A DNA stretch of 64,000 nucleotides from Baylisascaris procyonis (GCA_037389465.1 JAZARR010000146.1:3132001-3196000), one strand, 5' to 3'. Counted from the stretch's first letter, positions 52,388-64,000 are shown. Notes: a model not told the origin generated them from the letters alone. Translations and numbers: made by a program.

Positions 52388-53261
52388 CCCCGGATTTCTT
52401 GACAACGACTGATGGATTCTGCTTTCTGCAACGCTATCAGGAGCAAAAGGAATAACGAAAGAATGCGCCATCTCGAAAGAGCGCTTAGTTCGCAGACGTT
52501 AAGAGACGTGAAGCGCACATTTTGTCCCATTGTGTATTCGTATACTGCGGTATTCAAACAACTAGCTGCTAGCAATTAAACTCTTCTGTTTTTAGTGTTC
52601 AGTGGAAAGTCAAAAGCGAATAAAATTTCTTAATGAGACGCATCGTATAACGCACCGAATCTCAATAATTTCGAGCTATTCGCAAGAGAATTCCTTTAGG
52701 AATATGTCCTACGGAACGCATCTGGACTACCAATTAGCCAATTAAGTAAGACGACGTCAACTCGGTTTTCGATGTTTATGAGGGATCGCATTAAATAAAA
52801 GCGGTGAAGTAACACTTGAAATTTGGAATGTTGCATGACGCGTGGGACTTAATAGGCCCTGTCATAGGTCTAACCCCTGAACATTCGCATCTATGAGTCA
52901 CCTAGGATTCCTACTAAATCGTTTCCTTTTTCGTTGATTTCCATTCTTGTTTTCTGGAAAATTCGTTATTGTGTTGGCGATATCTTGTTTGGGGTTATGA
53001 ACAACGACCAATCGGCTCCGATTTCTTGCAACAAAGTTGGCGAAGAACAAAAGTTCGCAAGAAAAAATTAATGAGAGTGCAATTAATGGAGTTTATGCAA
53101 TGCAGGAATAAAACAGCTTCATTTCATAGCCATTTGGACGGAGAAAACAGCGCAAAAAAACAGTAAGCTATTCGCGACGGTACCAAAAAGTGACGCTTCC
53201 TCCCCCCTCCCCTCCACGAGTCCGTATCACCGCACTGACTTCTTGCTCGTCAAGGCATATT

Positions 53262-53319
53262 ATGCTTTCCTCAGATTCAGAACGAGAAGGCGCAAGACAT
53301 GAAGCCCACGTTGATGAAG
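53262..53319 (+). CDS. Possible small exon preceding the Cys-rich exons
   Basis: The frame MLSSDSEREGARHEAHVDE runs to the donor GAAG|GTTCGT. An acceptor within it (CCTCAG|A, after 53274) suggests it may instead be an internal exon. It joins the next exon in phase across a 73-nt intron. Two other frames are also open nearby, so this is weaker than the next two exons. Confidence 0.35.
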
Positions 53320-53392
53320 GTTCGTGTTTGGTGATGTAAGAAAGGACGAAGTTGAGCAGCCATCAGTCGCACGACTTGAAAAATTTGACCAG

Positions 53393-53715
53393 AATCACCT
53401 TCTGTGCCTTATTGTGACAGCCAAGGATTATACAAAAGATTATACAAAGAGTTCACTAAGATGGCAGAAGCACGTGGCCGACAAAGATGTCCCTCTGTTT
53501 TACTTAAAATGCTGAAGTAAGCTCCCCCTCCCTTCCTCCAGCAGCTGTAGTATGATAGATCATCTGTTTACTCACCATAGGATTTCACCAGTCCCTCCGG
53601 TTGTGCAACTTGCATTGAAACAGATCAGTCAGGAAAGACTAAATGCAGCCCAACTCACGGAAACTGTTGCCTGGAACCCGCCCAGTTCTATTTTCGCTGC
53701 TACTATATCAAGTAG
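53393..53715 (+). CDS. Two phase-matched exons encoding a cysteine-rich segment
   Basis: Exon 53393-53516 ends at a strong donor, CTGAA|GTAAGC, and encodes SPSVPYCDSQGLYKRLYKEF then RQRCPSVLLKML. Exon 53592-53715 follows TTTCACCAG|T across a 75-nt intron, in phase, and encodes PSGCATCIETDQSGKTKC, then SPTHGNCC and FYFRCYYIK. The frame ends in TAG, but ATCAA|GTAGAG is also a good donor and could continue to 53947. About eight cysteines lie in under 85 residues. I do not recognise the family. An overlapping frame (53324-53515) is the main competitor. Confidence 0.5.
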
Positions 53716-53945
53716 AGCTAAGATTTGTTTCAGTATTTTCCACTCATTTACTGAAAGGGTCTTAAACTTACCCTGTGTGACACTGTGTAATTCGCAGCAG
53801 TGTGACAATGATAGTATATTTTGTTAGAGAGAGCGGTTTTCGAATAAACGTGTTTATTATGACCTCACCTCGAATAATATTTGCCCCTGCTCATCAGTTA
53901 ACAACATGTACTCTCCATTGTTGACCGATAAGGTTCATCATTAAA

Positions 53946-54372
53946 GCTCCAAGGAGAGACGAACTCACGAAGCCAAGGAGGAATGGGACCCAAACATTCA
54001 AAGAAAAAGAGCCTCTGGGGCGAGTAGACGAAAACAACCATGAAGAAGACCAAGTGGTGCTCGGATTAAAGCTATGACTCTTGCGCGATCATTACCATGC
54101 ACTCGTCGTTGCGAGCGTAACAATGCAATCGGCTTGATCAGCAGTTTGTTACGTAAACGAACGACCATTGTTTCCGCAAGCAGTGTTCTCCTTCAGACTA
54201 TTCAGGACGACTCGTGGAAATCTGTTCCGCTCGAAGTGTCCAACCTAAGCGCAACAGTCCTCTCGTCGCCACAACGGACAGGTCTTCTGCACATCCTTCA
54301 CGACATTCCACCCCACTCAGTGAACGTGAACTGTGCGCACCACCATCGTTACATAAGCATACAGTGCTTTGA
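53946..54372 (+). CDS. Candidate hydrophilic and Ser/Pro-rich 3' exons
   Basis: The first block (53946-54077) reads RRDELTKPRRNGTQTFKEKE then VDENNHEEDQVVLG; another frame of the same block (SKERRTHEAKEEWDPN) would join the Cys-rich exon in phase. The second block (54184-54372) follows CGCAAGCAG and reads CSPSDYSGRLVEICSARS, then PKRNSPLVATTDRSS, and ends LHKHTVL. The composition resembles the lectin receptor tail. The final T-V-L would be a class I PDZ-binding end. GC-richer DNA keeps several frames open here, so the exact exons are unsure. Confidence 0.35.
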
Positions 54373-54439
54373 TAATTGAAGAATGCAAAAAAGTTCAGTG
54401 CAATATCCTCATAGGGTTTTCCAGACATCGCAGAGGTAT

Positions 54440-57400
54440 TGCAAATGTTCTTCGCAACAAGAGCATAAAAAACGTTTTATTTCGATGACTGTATTGCCTA
54501 GCAAAATAAACATTTTTAGTTGTGCAGCAGTGCCGAGTTCTTTTTGGTTGAAGGAAATGTGAATAACGAGTAGCAGGAAATGTGCTTAGCTAATCCACTA
54601 ATTAAATTCCTCTCATAAAACTTTTACTATGACGACGACAGCAATGCTCTTTTTACAAATGACTAGCGCAATAATTGGATTGGCGTATAATCGTGAGGCC
54701 GTGACCTGCCTACTAATTCAAGGCTTTATATGCGCAACAACCTGAGCTCGAGCTTCATTGTGCATCTCAAAGTGATCTGTGCTGCTGTCTTGCAGTTATT
54801 GTTTGCATCCTTTTCATTTCTAATCTTTCGGCATGCTATACGTAGAGGACAATGCATCGGTTTAGCTGTTTTAAGATTAAAAAAGCCCTTCCTTCTTAAA
54901 TTCCACGTCCAGTGGTTTCTTTCTGACAAATCGGTTGGGAAAACCATTAACTCATATATGGCAGGACAGGTGTAATAGTTTGCGGTGTTGGTGGAAAGCA
55001 ATTTTGGGAATTTTTCAACAGCTTCTCCTTTTGCTCGATCTTGGCAGCTGATAGCGCATATCTTGTGAGGGACACAGGAAACCAAGTGGGATTTATTGGC
55101 GCACCACTAAAATATCGCGTGATTTTGTAGTGTTCTTGCTCAAATGAAAAAGGGTTACCTCCCCCTTTGATAGAATAAAATAGGAAGCATTTTCCCTGAA
55201 TGATGGGGAAATTTTTGAACCGCCCTATGAAGTAGAATTCATTGTTTTTTCTCGCTTGGTGTAGCAATTACGCAAAAAAAAAAAAAAAAATATCTTTGAT
55301 GAGAGGATTGTTTGGGTTTTCGGGTGATAACTGAAAGAAATAAAATTTTTGGTAGACGTGTCCCAAAAAACTATATTGATATTTAAATCAACGATGTAAT
55401 TGAAAAAATGGCTGCGCACTCGTTAAGCATTTCTTGATAATCTTTTTGTTGATTTTTTGTTTTGTTAAACTTCTAAAGTAAAGTTTTGTTGACCTTCTGC
55501 AAAGAGTATAAATAGGCTTATTTTTAAAACTCTCATGATCTTTACTGTTTGAAAATATGGTTTGTATCGCAATATGCTATCAATGAAGCATTTCGCTCAG
55601 CTAATCTCTTCCAATTCTTTCCTAAAAATTCTTAGAACGTTTAAAAAATCGAAAAGAAAAAATATTAATTCGTCACTCAAAAACTGATTATTACTTAATT
55701 AATTCTTTTTGCAGTCATTATTCTTTGCCATACACTAAACAATCAAATTTTTATGTGTTTATACATTCATATAACATTCAACTACAATGTCTTTCTCAAA
55801 TAATTGGCATAAGCGCGTTGAAATAACATATAGAGATGGATGATATGTGTCGCTAACACTTTTCACAGACTCATCTCTAAATATTAAGATGTGACATTTC
55901 CTTTAGCATGAGTTGCTCATAGAAAAAACCATACCATTCAACATGTTGGACGATTCTCGCATTCGCTTGTTTGTATAAAGTCAGTGCAAATCATTAGTGA
56001 AAGCCTTTAAAATTACTCTTTAACGATAAGAATCCACAAAGCAATTGTTGATGTTTCGATGTGATCATATGCGTGCGTTATATGTTCATCTATCGGCTTT
56101 ATTTATCTGGTGGTGGAGCATTCGTTTGATCGAGTTGTTTTTAACTGCATTGATATCTACATATTTAATATTAATTCATTATTCGTCTGGTTGTGACATC
56201 TGATGCCAGTCAAGTGTCATCCATTCGTTCGGTTACTTATTATTTTTGTCGATTTAAACTAAAGAATTTCGATATGTTTATCGCAAATAGCCGTTACCCT
56301 AGTAGCAGTAGCCTTTTCCAACTCTGGCTTCTTATCGAAATGTATTGGGTGAAAAACTTGGAAAAATATTTTCATCGCTTATTTATGCCTGCTTTAGCTC
56401 TTTTTTCTATTTCTAAAAAAAAAATATTACTGCGAATGTGGTAAATTTTTTACCGAATTTTCAATATAGCTTCTGAATTTGCAGATTTTAACTGAAAGGC
56501 ACCAAATTCGTTGGATATGAATCAGTTTCATATCTCCAACTTCTCCTAAGGTTTATAAGTCTATAAACTTGTCAGGTTCATAAGACCTGCTCAGAAATGT
56601 TTGTGAATATTGAATGAGGTGATTTAAGCATCGCACAAAGCAAATTTACATGTTTATAATCATAGTAAGCAGTAAGCGCTAAGCAATGTGCTTCATTATT
56701 CCATTGTGAAAACAATGGTTCGTTGTTTACTTATCGGAGCGTAAATGCGCTTAGGTATCGATTAAGAAAATAATCAATAGGTTTATTTCAACCTACTGAA
56801 TTTCGCGGTATCCGAATGAGAGCTACTAAGGACTGATGAAATTTTTTGCTCTTTTTGAGTTAATATTGAAGTCGGAAATGAAATGATTACAAGCATTTTG
56901 ATTTGCTCCATTGATTAAATTTTTTAAATATACTTCCACCTTTTTGCAAGTATTAAGATTGGGTTTATTCAAGCATAATTGCGAATATTTGATTAAATTA
57001 GAAAGAGTGAAATCCAGAAAAATTCAATGGATATTGTGGCAATGAAAATGAAAGAAGTACAGTAATTGATTCGGTGAGCAGTTCCTTTAAGAAATGTCAA
57101 CAAGAGTTTAATGACCAACTTATACACGGTGGATGGTCAACATTAATGAATCGGATACAATTACAATGACGTATCACCATTATCTATCGAAGATAATACG
57201 CTAGTTTACAAACAGCATCTCACATAAACTTGTTAGCTTCGTAATTTCCTCATGATGTATTTAATGAACAATTAGCATTTTTCATGAAGTAGACTGCACA
57301 CGACGTTTGTTTTATGCGGGATTCATTTGAAGTTAAGTTATGCCACAATGGAAGTAGCGATCAGCAAAAATTCATCCACTGCTACTCGTCGGTCGATAAT

Positions 57401-59400
57401 ATTAGTTATTCGAATTTTTTGCGATATTCGAGGAGAGATCTCTTATTTTAAAGTTGTTATATTCACGATGAGCTTAATTTTTCATTGCTTTTCTTTTCTC
57501 TTCTTGTTTACACAAATGGGTGCTTAAATATTGTTTTCACGCCTGAAAAATATCGGATGACAAAACGTTGTGGATGCATGTTGTTTCTGAGACTTCAACC
57601 TTTTGTTTGAGCAGTTGCAAGACATTATGCTTAGAGGAAGGGACCTTGATTTATGAAGAAGGGCTTCTGACTGAAGGGGTGCTTCTATTAGCAAATCGCC
57701 TCAATAGGCCTGTTCTATTCAAAATGGGCTTATTTGACTGCGTTTTTATTATCTAGCAGGTGCTTTCATTTTCAAAGAAGTTTTCATGAAAGCGACTCCC
57801 TTTAGTGAGTCTTGAACGGCATTCAAATTATCGTGGGAAAATTTTTCTGTAAGAAATGCCACCTTGAGGTTTTTTGTAGCGGTAGAATGAAAGGAGATGT
57901 AATCACGAGAATAAATACGATAGACGGCAGACTTAGAATCGAAGACAGGCATTATAAGAGCTCTCAACTTATTGTACTGCAAAACCTATTACCAAGGATC
58001 ACGGCCTATTGAACTACACACTAAATGAAAACGTTTTATGAAAAAGTGACTACAGCGGTGTATATGTGTTATATACACCACTCTAAAATACTTATAGTGT
58101 AGTGTTTATTTATAGATTGGCACAGCAAACTTTTTTTTGATTTTGTTTGTTCAGTTGGTTTTGTCGGGAATATAAGAAAATCGGGATATTTTGCATCTCT
58201 GGAATATGATAAATAAAAGAATGAATGAAGATATTCAAGGAGCTATTCAATTCAAGCAAATAGATGCAAATATGAGTGAAATATACGAATAAGCATAAGA
58301 GGAATTCAACGCAAAACAAGCAAACGTATCTTAAAGAGTGCTGTCTCCAGTGCTCTTCTATGCATTGTTTTCGGTTTAAACTTAGATTGAAGCTGAAATT
58401 CTCTCTGTTTGCCTTTTTTTTATCGAGAATCGGTTTCTTGTCTAAAGCAAGCACACTTATTCTTTATTGGCCTGGTCCTGTAGCGCTCGGAGTCTTTCTT
58501 TTTGTTCGATCTCACCAGGACAGTGCTCAAAATTTTGGTATCTACGATGCAGCGCATCAATCGCATACCTCAAAGTTAGATACTTAAAATCCTATTGCAG
58601 GTATATGAGGCACTCGTTTGCCAAAATCAGATTTGTACACAGCTGCAGTAATTAATGTTTTTTCTGATATTCTCAATGATCACGCGTGACATTCAATAGC
58701 TACTCATCTCCACATTGTTAGGCGAGACTACATTTTCCAATTTATTAAAGTCCTCACATATAATTTCACAGCTACGAACCGGAAGGCTTTTTATAATAAA
58801 ACGGGAAAAAGACAACAGATTAGCCAAGGAGTAGTTTCAAATGCGAGCAGTGTGTTTAAATTATCATCATTGCTAATATTCATTTCTATCATTATTAATT
58901 TTTTCGAGACATCGTTGTGGCTTTCGTGGCAGTTGCCATGAAATTCGTGCTGTAAACTATCCAAGGCAACTGATGAATGATCAGCGTTGCTTTTATACCA
59001 GCACACCGACTAAATTAGGAAAGTTGCTCTCTTACAACAAGCTTTTAAATAGGTTTTCCGCTTTACTGTGTTACGAAAATAAACTTTGGACTACGACTTC
59101 ATCTGAATTTTTCGTCATTTCGAAAACATATTCCCCGCATAATTTTCGGCAAAATTAGATGAGTCGAGCTGAAAGAATCGAGCCTTTGGGGTTCGAAGGT
59201 TTAGGAAAGATGCAATGCAATAAAATTTTATGCAAGCCAATTATCCATCATCTAAGCTTGAATACATTGGAATGGTTGAAGTAGTGTATAATGCGATGAA
59301 CTTGTAATCAGCTAGATCGAAACTCTAGATAAAATAGACTTAAATGCAGTATATTGGAATTGAATGCAATAACCAACAAACGTTTTTGATTTATATTTTA
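54440..59400. other. AT-rich stretch, nothing identified
   Basis: Open frames here are Phe/Leu/Ile/Lys-rich and lack splice partners. No RNA gene or repeat beyond short homopolymers was seen. Confidence 0.5.
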
Positions 59401-59404
59401 AACA

Positions 59405-59830
59405 TCATACTGGATTCGGTTTTGTTGCGAAATTTTGAGCTGTTTTCTCAAAATTATTTGCGGCCTTGATAGAATAAATTCTCTCGCTTTTGCAATCTCT
59501 GTGTTCCACAACATCGAGAATTTCTGTGATCGTCAGCGCATAAGTTTCACTGCTCGGAACATGTAGAAGAGCACGACGAGAAAGAAACAAAATCATAGCC
59601 CCCGTGTTCGTAAATGCGGTTTTACACCCGGATTTATGTGAAGCGAGAAAAACCTCTCAAATAATATACTATAATTAAACCAATCATGAGACTCAGAAGG
59701 AATGAACATTACGCAACTTTCTGCACAATTCGATGATCGCACATCCACGAAAGTATTGCTCTGCTTATGCGTTCTTGAAGAGACAATTAGTGGATTTAAG
59801 GCACATGGTATTCTCCGCCCACAATAAGCT
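59405..59830 (-). CDS. Two-exon 3' part of an unrecognised gene
   Basis: Exon 59830-59713 (acceptor TTATTTAG|A, donor TTGC|GTAATG) encodes AYCGRRIPCALNPLIVSS and ends VRSSNCAESC. A 59-nt intron ends GAGAG, and exon 59653-59405 follows in phase 0, reading FLASHKSGCKTAFTNTG, then RRALLHVPSSETYALTI and ending NFATKPNPV before TGA. Codon choice over the last 83 codons looks genuinely coding. There are six cysteines. A short upstream segment ending FSAHCIR (donor CATCAG|GTGAAA, about 59920) has the right phase and recalls the SAHC histidine block of nematode trypsin-like proteins, but this is too slight to name the family. Confidence 0.7.
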
Positions 59831-60230
59831 CTAAATAATCTCACGCTTATTTTTATCAGGGGCTAAGGCTTGCTATTTTCACCTGATGCAATGGGCTGAG
59901 AATATCTTATACTATCACAAAGTTGCTTATACACTAAAGACATCCCACCTCCAAGAACTTGGTTCCTCTCCTTAGTCTCTATTTCAGAGAAGGAAATTCG
60001 GACAATCCCCCCTCGAACTCGGACTCTGCTAATTCACCTCTCCTCTCCTTCGAAGGAGGTAAAATATGGCTAGAGTTCGAGGTTTTATGGCACATTGAGG
60101 ATGGATCTATGAAGCTCCATGGAGAGTAGCGTGTGAATAGATCATTAATGTGCACTCATCATCTGTTGATCTTTTCGGCTGAATTGGTACGATGATCCGA
60201 GTGGATGAAAAATCCTACATGGCACAAAAG

Positions 60231-60236
60231 TTGCAG
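60231..60236 (+). promoter_or_regulatory. Possible trans-splice acceptor before the secreted peptide
   Basis: TTGCAG lies 34 bases upstream of the peptide's ATG with no start codon between them. Nematode genes often receive a spliced leader at such a site. The evidence is position only. Confidence 0.3.
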
Positions 60237-60270
60237 GTAGCTGAAAGGTTAAACGTCAGAGTGAGACGAA

Positions 60271-60868
60271 ATGAATAACGCTGTACTTGCACTATTTGCC
60301 TTCGTTGCGGTTGTCGTTGTCGTAATCGAGGCATCACGTTTCGATGGTCGTGAAGCATCATTGCCGGTTAATTCATTTGATTTCTTCTGTTTGTTCACAA
60401 ATGAGAGGTAAACTCACAATGAGGATGAAGCATTCTGATGGAAAATATTTCTCAAATATTGAAAACAATTTGTTCAAAAGAACGTGCAAGATTAATGAAA
60501 CATATTATAAGACCAATGTAACCGTTCTATTAGACTTATTAGACTTACAACAACCTAACTTTTGAGATATTATGGACAATAGAGCCCTTGTAATAATAAT
60601 GCAATATCGTTGTGCGTGTATTTTGAAATGAAAGTAGTGCTAATTGGTTCTTTCGGTTTGTGGATATACTTACAGCTTAAATTGGCAAGAAGACTTTTTT
60701 CTTTTACTAAACGTGTATAGTTCATTTTGCACGAAATTACATTCTTTGAATTGGTGAGATCTCACTTCCCCTTGGAAATTTTTCAGCGCACGTTCACATA
60801 TGCACGTAAAGTTTCATTATTATGGAGAACCTCTCGAACTGGGAGATTTCCTCGTTACAACACACTAA
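60271..60868 (+). CDS. Small secreted peptide, three exons, 83 residues
   Basis: Exons 60271-60407, 60721-60753 and 60787-60868 join in phase 2 at both introns (donors GAGAG|GTAAAC and AATTG|GTGAGA; acceptors TGTATAG and TTTTTCAG). The product starts MNNAVLALFAFVAVVVVVIE, a clear signal peptide with predicted cleavage near EAS. The mature part is short: SRFDGREASLPV, three cysteines in the middle, then KFHYYGEPLELGDFLVTTH and TAA. It is probably secreted as a peptide or small effector; no family is recognised. The 33-nt middle exon is unusually small, and a shorter reading splicing at CCG|GTTAAT is possible. Confidence 0.65.
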
Positions 60869-61319
60869 ATTTCTGCTTTATTCTGCTTGCATTCCTAATA
60901 TATTTCCATGAGCAAAATAATACTGTGACATGATCCTCCATAATAACGTCTAATTAAAGATACTTATGGAGTGAACATCGTCTTCCTGTACTTGCAAAAA
61001 AACTGATGCTAACACAGTCATAAGCATTTCACAAAGAACTATGGGCGAGGGTGCCAGTGAAAAGTTCCAGGTCATATATATTTTAAATTTAAAACGTACC
61101 TAACGAGAAAACGGCAACTAGTGGGCATCTCATAAACCAAGAAATGCGAATCGAATTTACCCCTCATTGTCATGTTTTTCCTGCCTTATGACTGAGTGCT
61201 TACAAGCGGCATATCGCTAATAATTGCTTTCAATGTGCACTGCACTCAGTATTCATTCAAATCACTGGATGAAGAGGTGATACTGAAGTGACGTCTGTAT
61301 TTTGGAGGTGAGTTTACTA

Positions 61320-61394
61320 ATGATATATCGACATCATGTATTTGCCTTACTTCTGGCATTGCTCTTCGCCTTATGGATCACATTCGTTAATTAA
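61320..61394 (+). CDS. Possible signal-peptide exon or micro-ORF
   Basis: MIYRHHVFALLLALLFALWI is followed by TFVN and a stop, with a GTTAAT donor candidate before the stop. It is hydrophobic and signal-like and sits 450 bases after the secreted-peptide gene. No downstream exon could be matched. Confidence 0.2.
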   Translation: MIYRHHVFALLLALLFALWITFVN

Positions 61395-61499
61395 GAATTT
61401 ATAATTTATTGAGGTACCATCTGATTACTCAAATGTCACATTTTACTACTAGATCGCGGCAACATCCTACAACCATACGAAAACGTTTCTCGCAGTTGG

Positions 61500-64000
61500 A
61501 TGCTATTTTTTTAAGTTAGCGTGACAATTGCACTTTCATCAATGCGGCGCAGTTTGCGCGTCGTCTGCAAGCGCGCCACCGACGAACACGCCTATGCTAA
61601 AGGCAGCCCCTCGCAGTTGTTGCTGAACACTCCGGATTTTTTTTTTTATTAAAAAAAGCGATACCTGCGCGTCCGACAAGTGCGCCGTTGACCGTCACTG
61701 CCTTACTTTGCTGTTTTCGCGACAAATGAATAAGTGCAGTAATACCTTTGAAGTAAGCAAAGTACAGGGAGTAAAAAACCTTAAACACTAAGCAACAGTA
61801 TATTCGAACCAATGAGCTTCGATTCCATCAAATGAATAACAAATGTAGTCCTTCAAAAGAGAGGACGTCAGAAGCCTAGATGATCGGGAAACGCATTTTT
61901 ACAAGACTCTACGCAGAGTGCACATGTCAGAGGCACATTCGTCGAAGGTGGGTCATGTTTGCCAATAGGGCAATTGTCACATAAGCCTTTTGAAGGGTTC
62001 CATTTTTTGTAGGACGTATAGAACTCTCCTCCCCCTTCCCCTCCCCAATACATTTAAGCAATATCTTTATTGATGTCCTAATTATAATGGCAATTTTAAG
62101 CGATTTCGGCGAGCGATCAACCCATTCACAGATTCAATCGGCAAACGGAACGCTGGGATCGTTGTTGACCGCGATCTTCCGAAACGATACTTCGATGCGC
62201 TCGCTGGTCAATCACTAGGCAAGCGTGCATCCCCGATATATTACTTGGTCGATGAATAGACCTTCGCACAGATTGACTCCTTCATTCGCCTCTTATTTCA
62301 ATTCAATTCATTTGTGTATTTCGAGTGAGTCCTATGAAAATCACTGTCGAGTGTATTTCAAAATCGAATAAAATGTCTCGCTGACCTTTTCTCTCTCGAA
62401 ACTTCTAAACAACGGCACGCACAAACACTTTTCTTCCATTAGCAGATAACCCAATTACCACACTTTTTTGAATATAAGTCTAGGTCTGCAGGCCAGAGAG
62501 GTAGAGTAATTATCATCGACCACAAAAAACGCCATAGGTATATTTCATCAATTAGTGGCATCGTTACTATGCAATATGCCATAAACCCTTCACTACTTTA
62601 TCTATTTATTGGGCGTCAAAAAAACGACATAACCATCTACTTCTGCCTGCACTTCTTCAGATCGCAATCCGGACAACGTGCATAGCCCGAATTCATAATC
62701 GCATTGAAGCAATTTCTAGTACTATCAATTAAAGACCTCGTGCATAGTAATTGGCAAACGACCTCATCAGATAAAATGTTGAAAAATCGTTCGATTGGGA
62801 AAAATGCACCTTTCTCTTTGTTTAGAATTCTGCTATGAAACGGCAGGCTATGTTACTTTCGAAAATTTAGAATATTACCTTTGCTAAACACATTCATTTC
62901 ATAGTGTATATTAAAGTACTTTCATATTCATCACATCCCCACAACTTGTACTCATCACAAACAAATGTATTGATGCATAAAATTACTTACAAGAAAAAAC
63001 TTTTTTTTACTGGACAGAAGTACAAGGCAACGTAAATAACAGAACCGAAAGCATCGGATATCTCAAGATGGTCGTTTAAATAGAGAAATCGTCGGCGATA
63101 TGTAGAAGCGGAAAATAAATTTTCTTGATATCAATTCCATTGCGCATCTTCAAGCAAACCCGTCACCACAGGTGAGAACGAGCGAAATGAACGAACGTGA
63201 GACAGAGAAAACGATGTATCACAAAAAAGACATGCCTCAACGACGTATAAATTGTGCATGGAGGAAGACAACTATTAATCTAAATGATAATAATTAGAAA
63301 GTGATAATGCTCTTTCGAAGTTCAGCTCCCATTAGCTTGACCTCGACTCAAGTACTCCAGGTATGTACCACTCGATCATAAGCCCTCAATCATTCTCTTA
63401 TCAAAAAAGCAAATGCTTATTCATGAAAGAAACAATTTCACCCATTATGGTCATTATCTTCTTCTTATCGTGTATTCTGTTCCCCTTCCGATGTGGTCTT
63501 ATCCTCCAAACATTTCGGTGCGAATCAAAAACAGGCAATACTTCTTGCATGATCATCTCACAAAATCACATACAACTCAGATCGTTAGTCCCGTGAAGAA
63601 TATTCATTCAGCTCATTAGAGAAGGATTGTTGATTTATTAAATAAGGAAGGGTAAATATTTTCTTTCGTTCAGCAGTAAACGTTATTTGCTTGTTCAAAC
63701 CTCTTTACGCTCTCAAGAGTTCACCTTTACTCATCTAATATCAGCATAAAATAAGTGGCTTTCGTTTCATTGACTATGATGGATAAAGCCGAGCAAGAAT
63801 TTCTGCTCACAGAGGTTATAATCTGCGTTATATGGTGAAACACTGAATCTCCACGAAAAAGTTTTCAATTTAAATAATCTGCGTATAGGGGTCAAACTTA
63901 GAGCGATAAACGATAACCAACGAGAAAAACAAGAAATTATAGATTGAGAAATAACGCACGAAGAGATCTTCAAACATATTTGGCCACATTTTACAGTGCT
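61500..64000. other. Right end, weak signals only
   Basis: At 61.6-62.05 kb both strands carry protein-like fragments. On the minus strand these are SKAVTVNGALVGRAG before a GCAG|GTATCG donor, and GLCDNCPIGKHDPPS followed by ALCVESCKNAFPDHLGF. The plus strand over the second reads HVRGTFVEGGSCLPIG. I could not choose between them. The rest looks empty. Confidence 0.35.

Noticed and set aside
58110..58454. 114-codon minus-strand ORF
   Set aside because: Low-complexity Leu/Phe/Asn-rich frame with no splice signals or recognisable motif.

Overview
The window looks like AT-rich genomic DNA from a nematode, probably a parasitic species. That is inference from the sequence: split genes with GT-AG introns ending in TTTTCAG-type acceptors, a C-type lectin receptor, a nematode-style small secreted peptide with a possible trans-splice acceptor, decayed non-LTR retrotransposons and long (AT)n runs. 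There is no operon structure, no ribosome-binding sites and no rRNA or CRISPR. Most long open frames are chance. I accepted coding exons only where splice sites, reading phase and protein character agreed.

Left part (about 5.6-12.3 kb, minus strand): a complete seven-exon gene for a MOB-family kinase activator, closest to MOB2. All six junctions keep the reading phase, giving 314 residues. A further minus-strand exon at 29.7-29.9 kb ends in the phase needed to join MOB exon 2, so the locus may reach 24 kb or more. The 12.3-29.7 kb stretch otherwise shows only microsatellites and weak exon-like fragments. The first 0.9 kb holds a GC-rich repeat-like block and an unexplained 143-codon ORF.

Middle (33-39 kb): a decayed CR1/jockey-type LINE on the plus strand (endonuclease about 36.1 kb, reverse transcriptase 37.1-38.7 kb). 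A second, RTE-like fragment lies at 45.3-45.6 kb.

Right-middle (40-54 kb, plus strand): the most interesting locus. A C-type lectin domain (41.7-43.8 kb) joins in phase to a stalk exon, then a single transmembrane exon (47.9-48.1 kb), then at least four phase-matched exons encoding a long acidic and Ser/Pro-rich cytoplasmic tail. The likely product is a lectin receptor with a large signalling-type tail. Cysteine-rich and Ser/Pro-rich exons follow at 53.2-54.4 kb; they may be the 3' end of this gene or a separate gene.

Right end: at 59.4-59.8 kb a two-exon minus-strand gene of unknown family. At 60.3-60.9 kb a three-exon gene for an 83-residue secreted peptide on the plus strand. From 61 to 64 kb only weak signals are seen.
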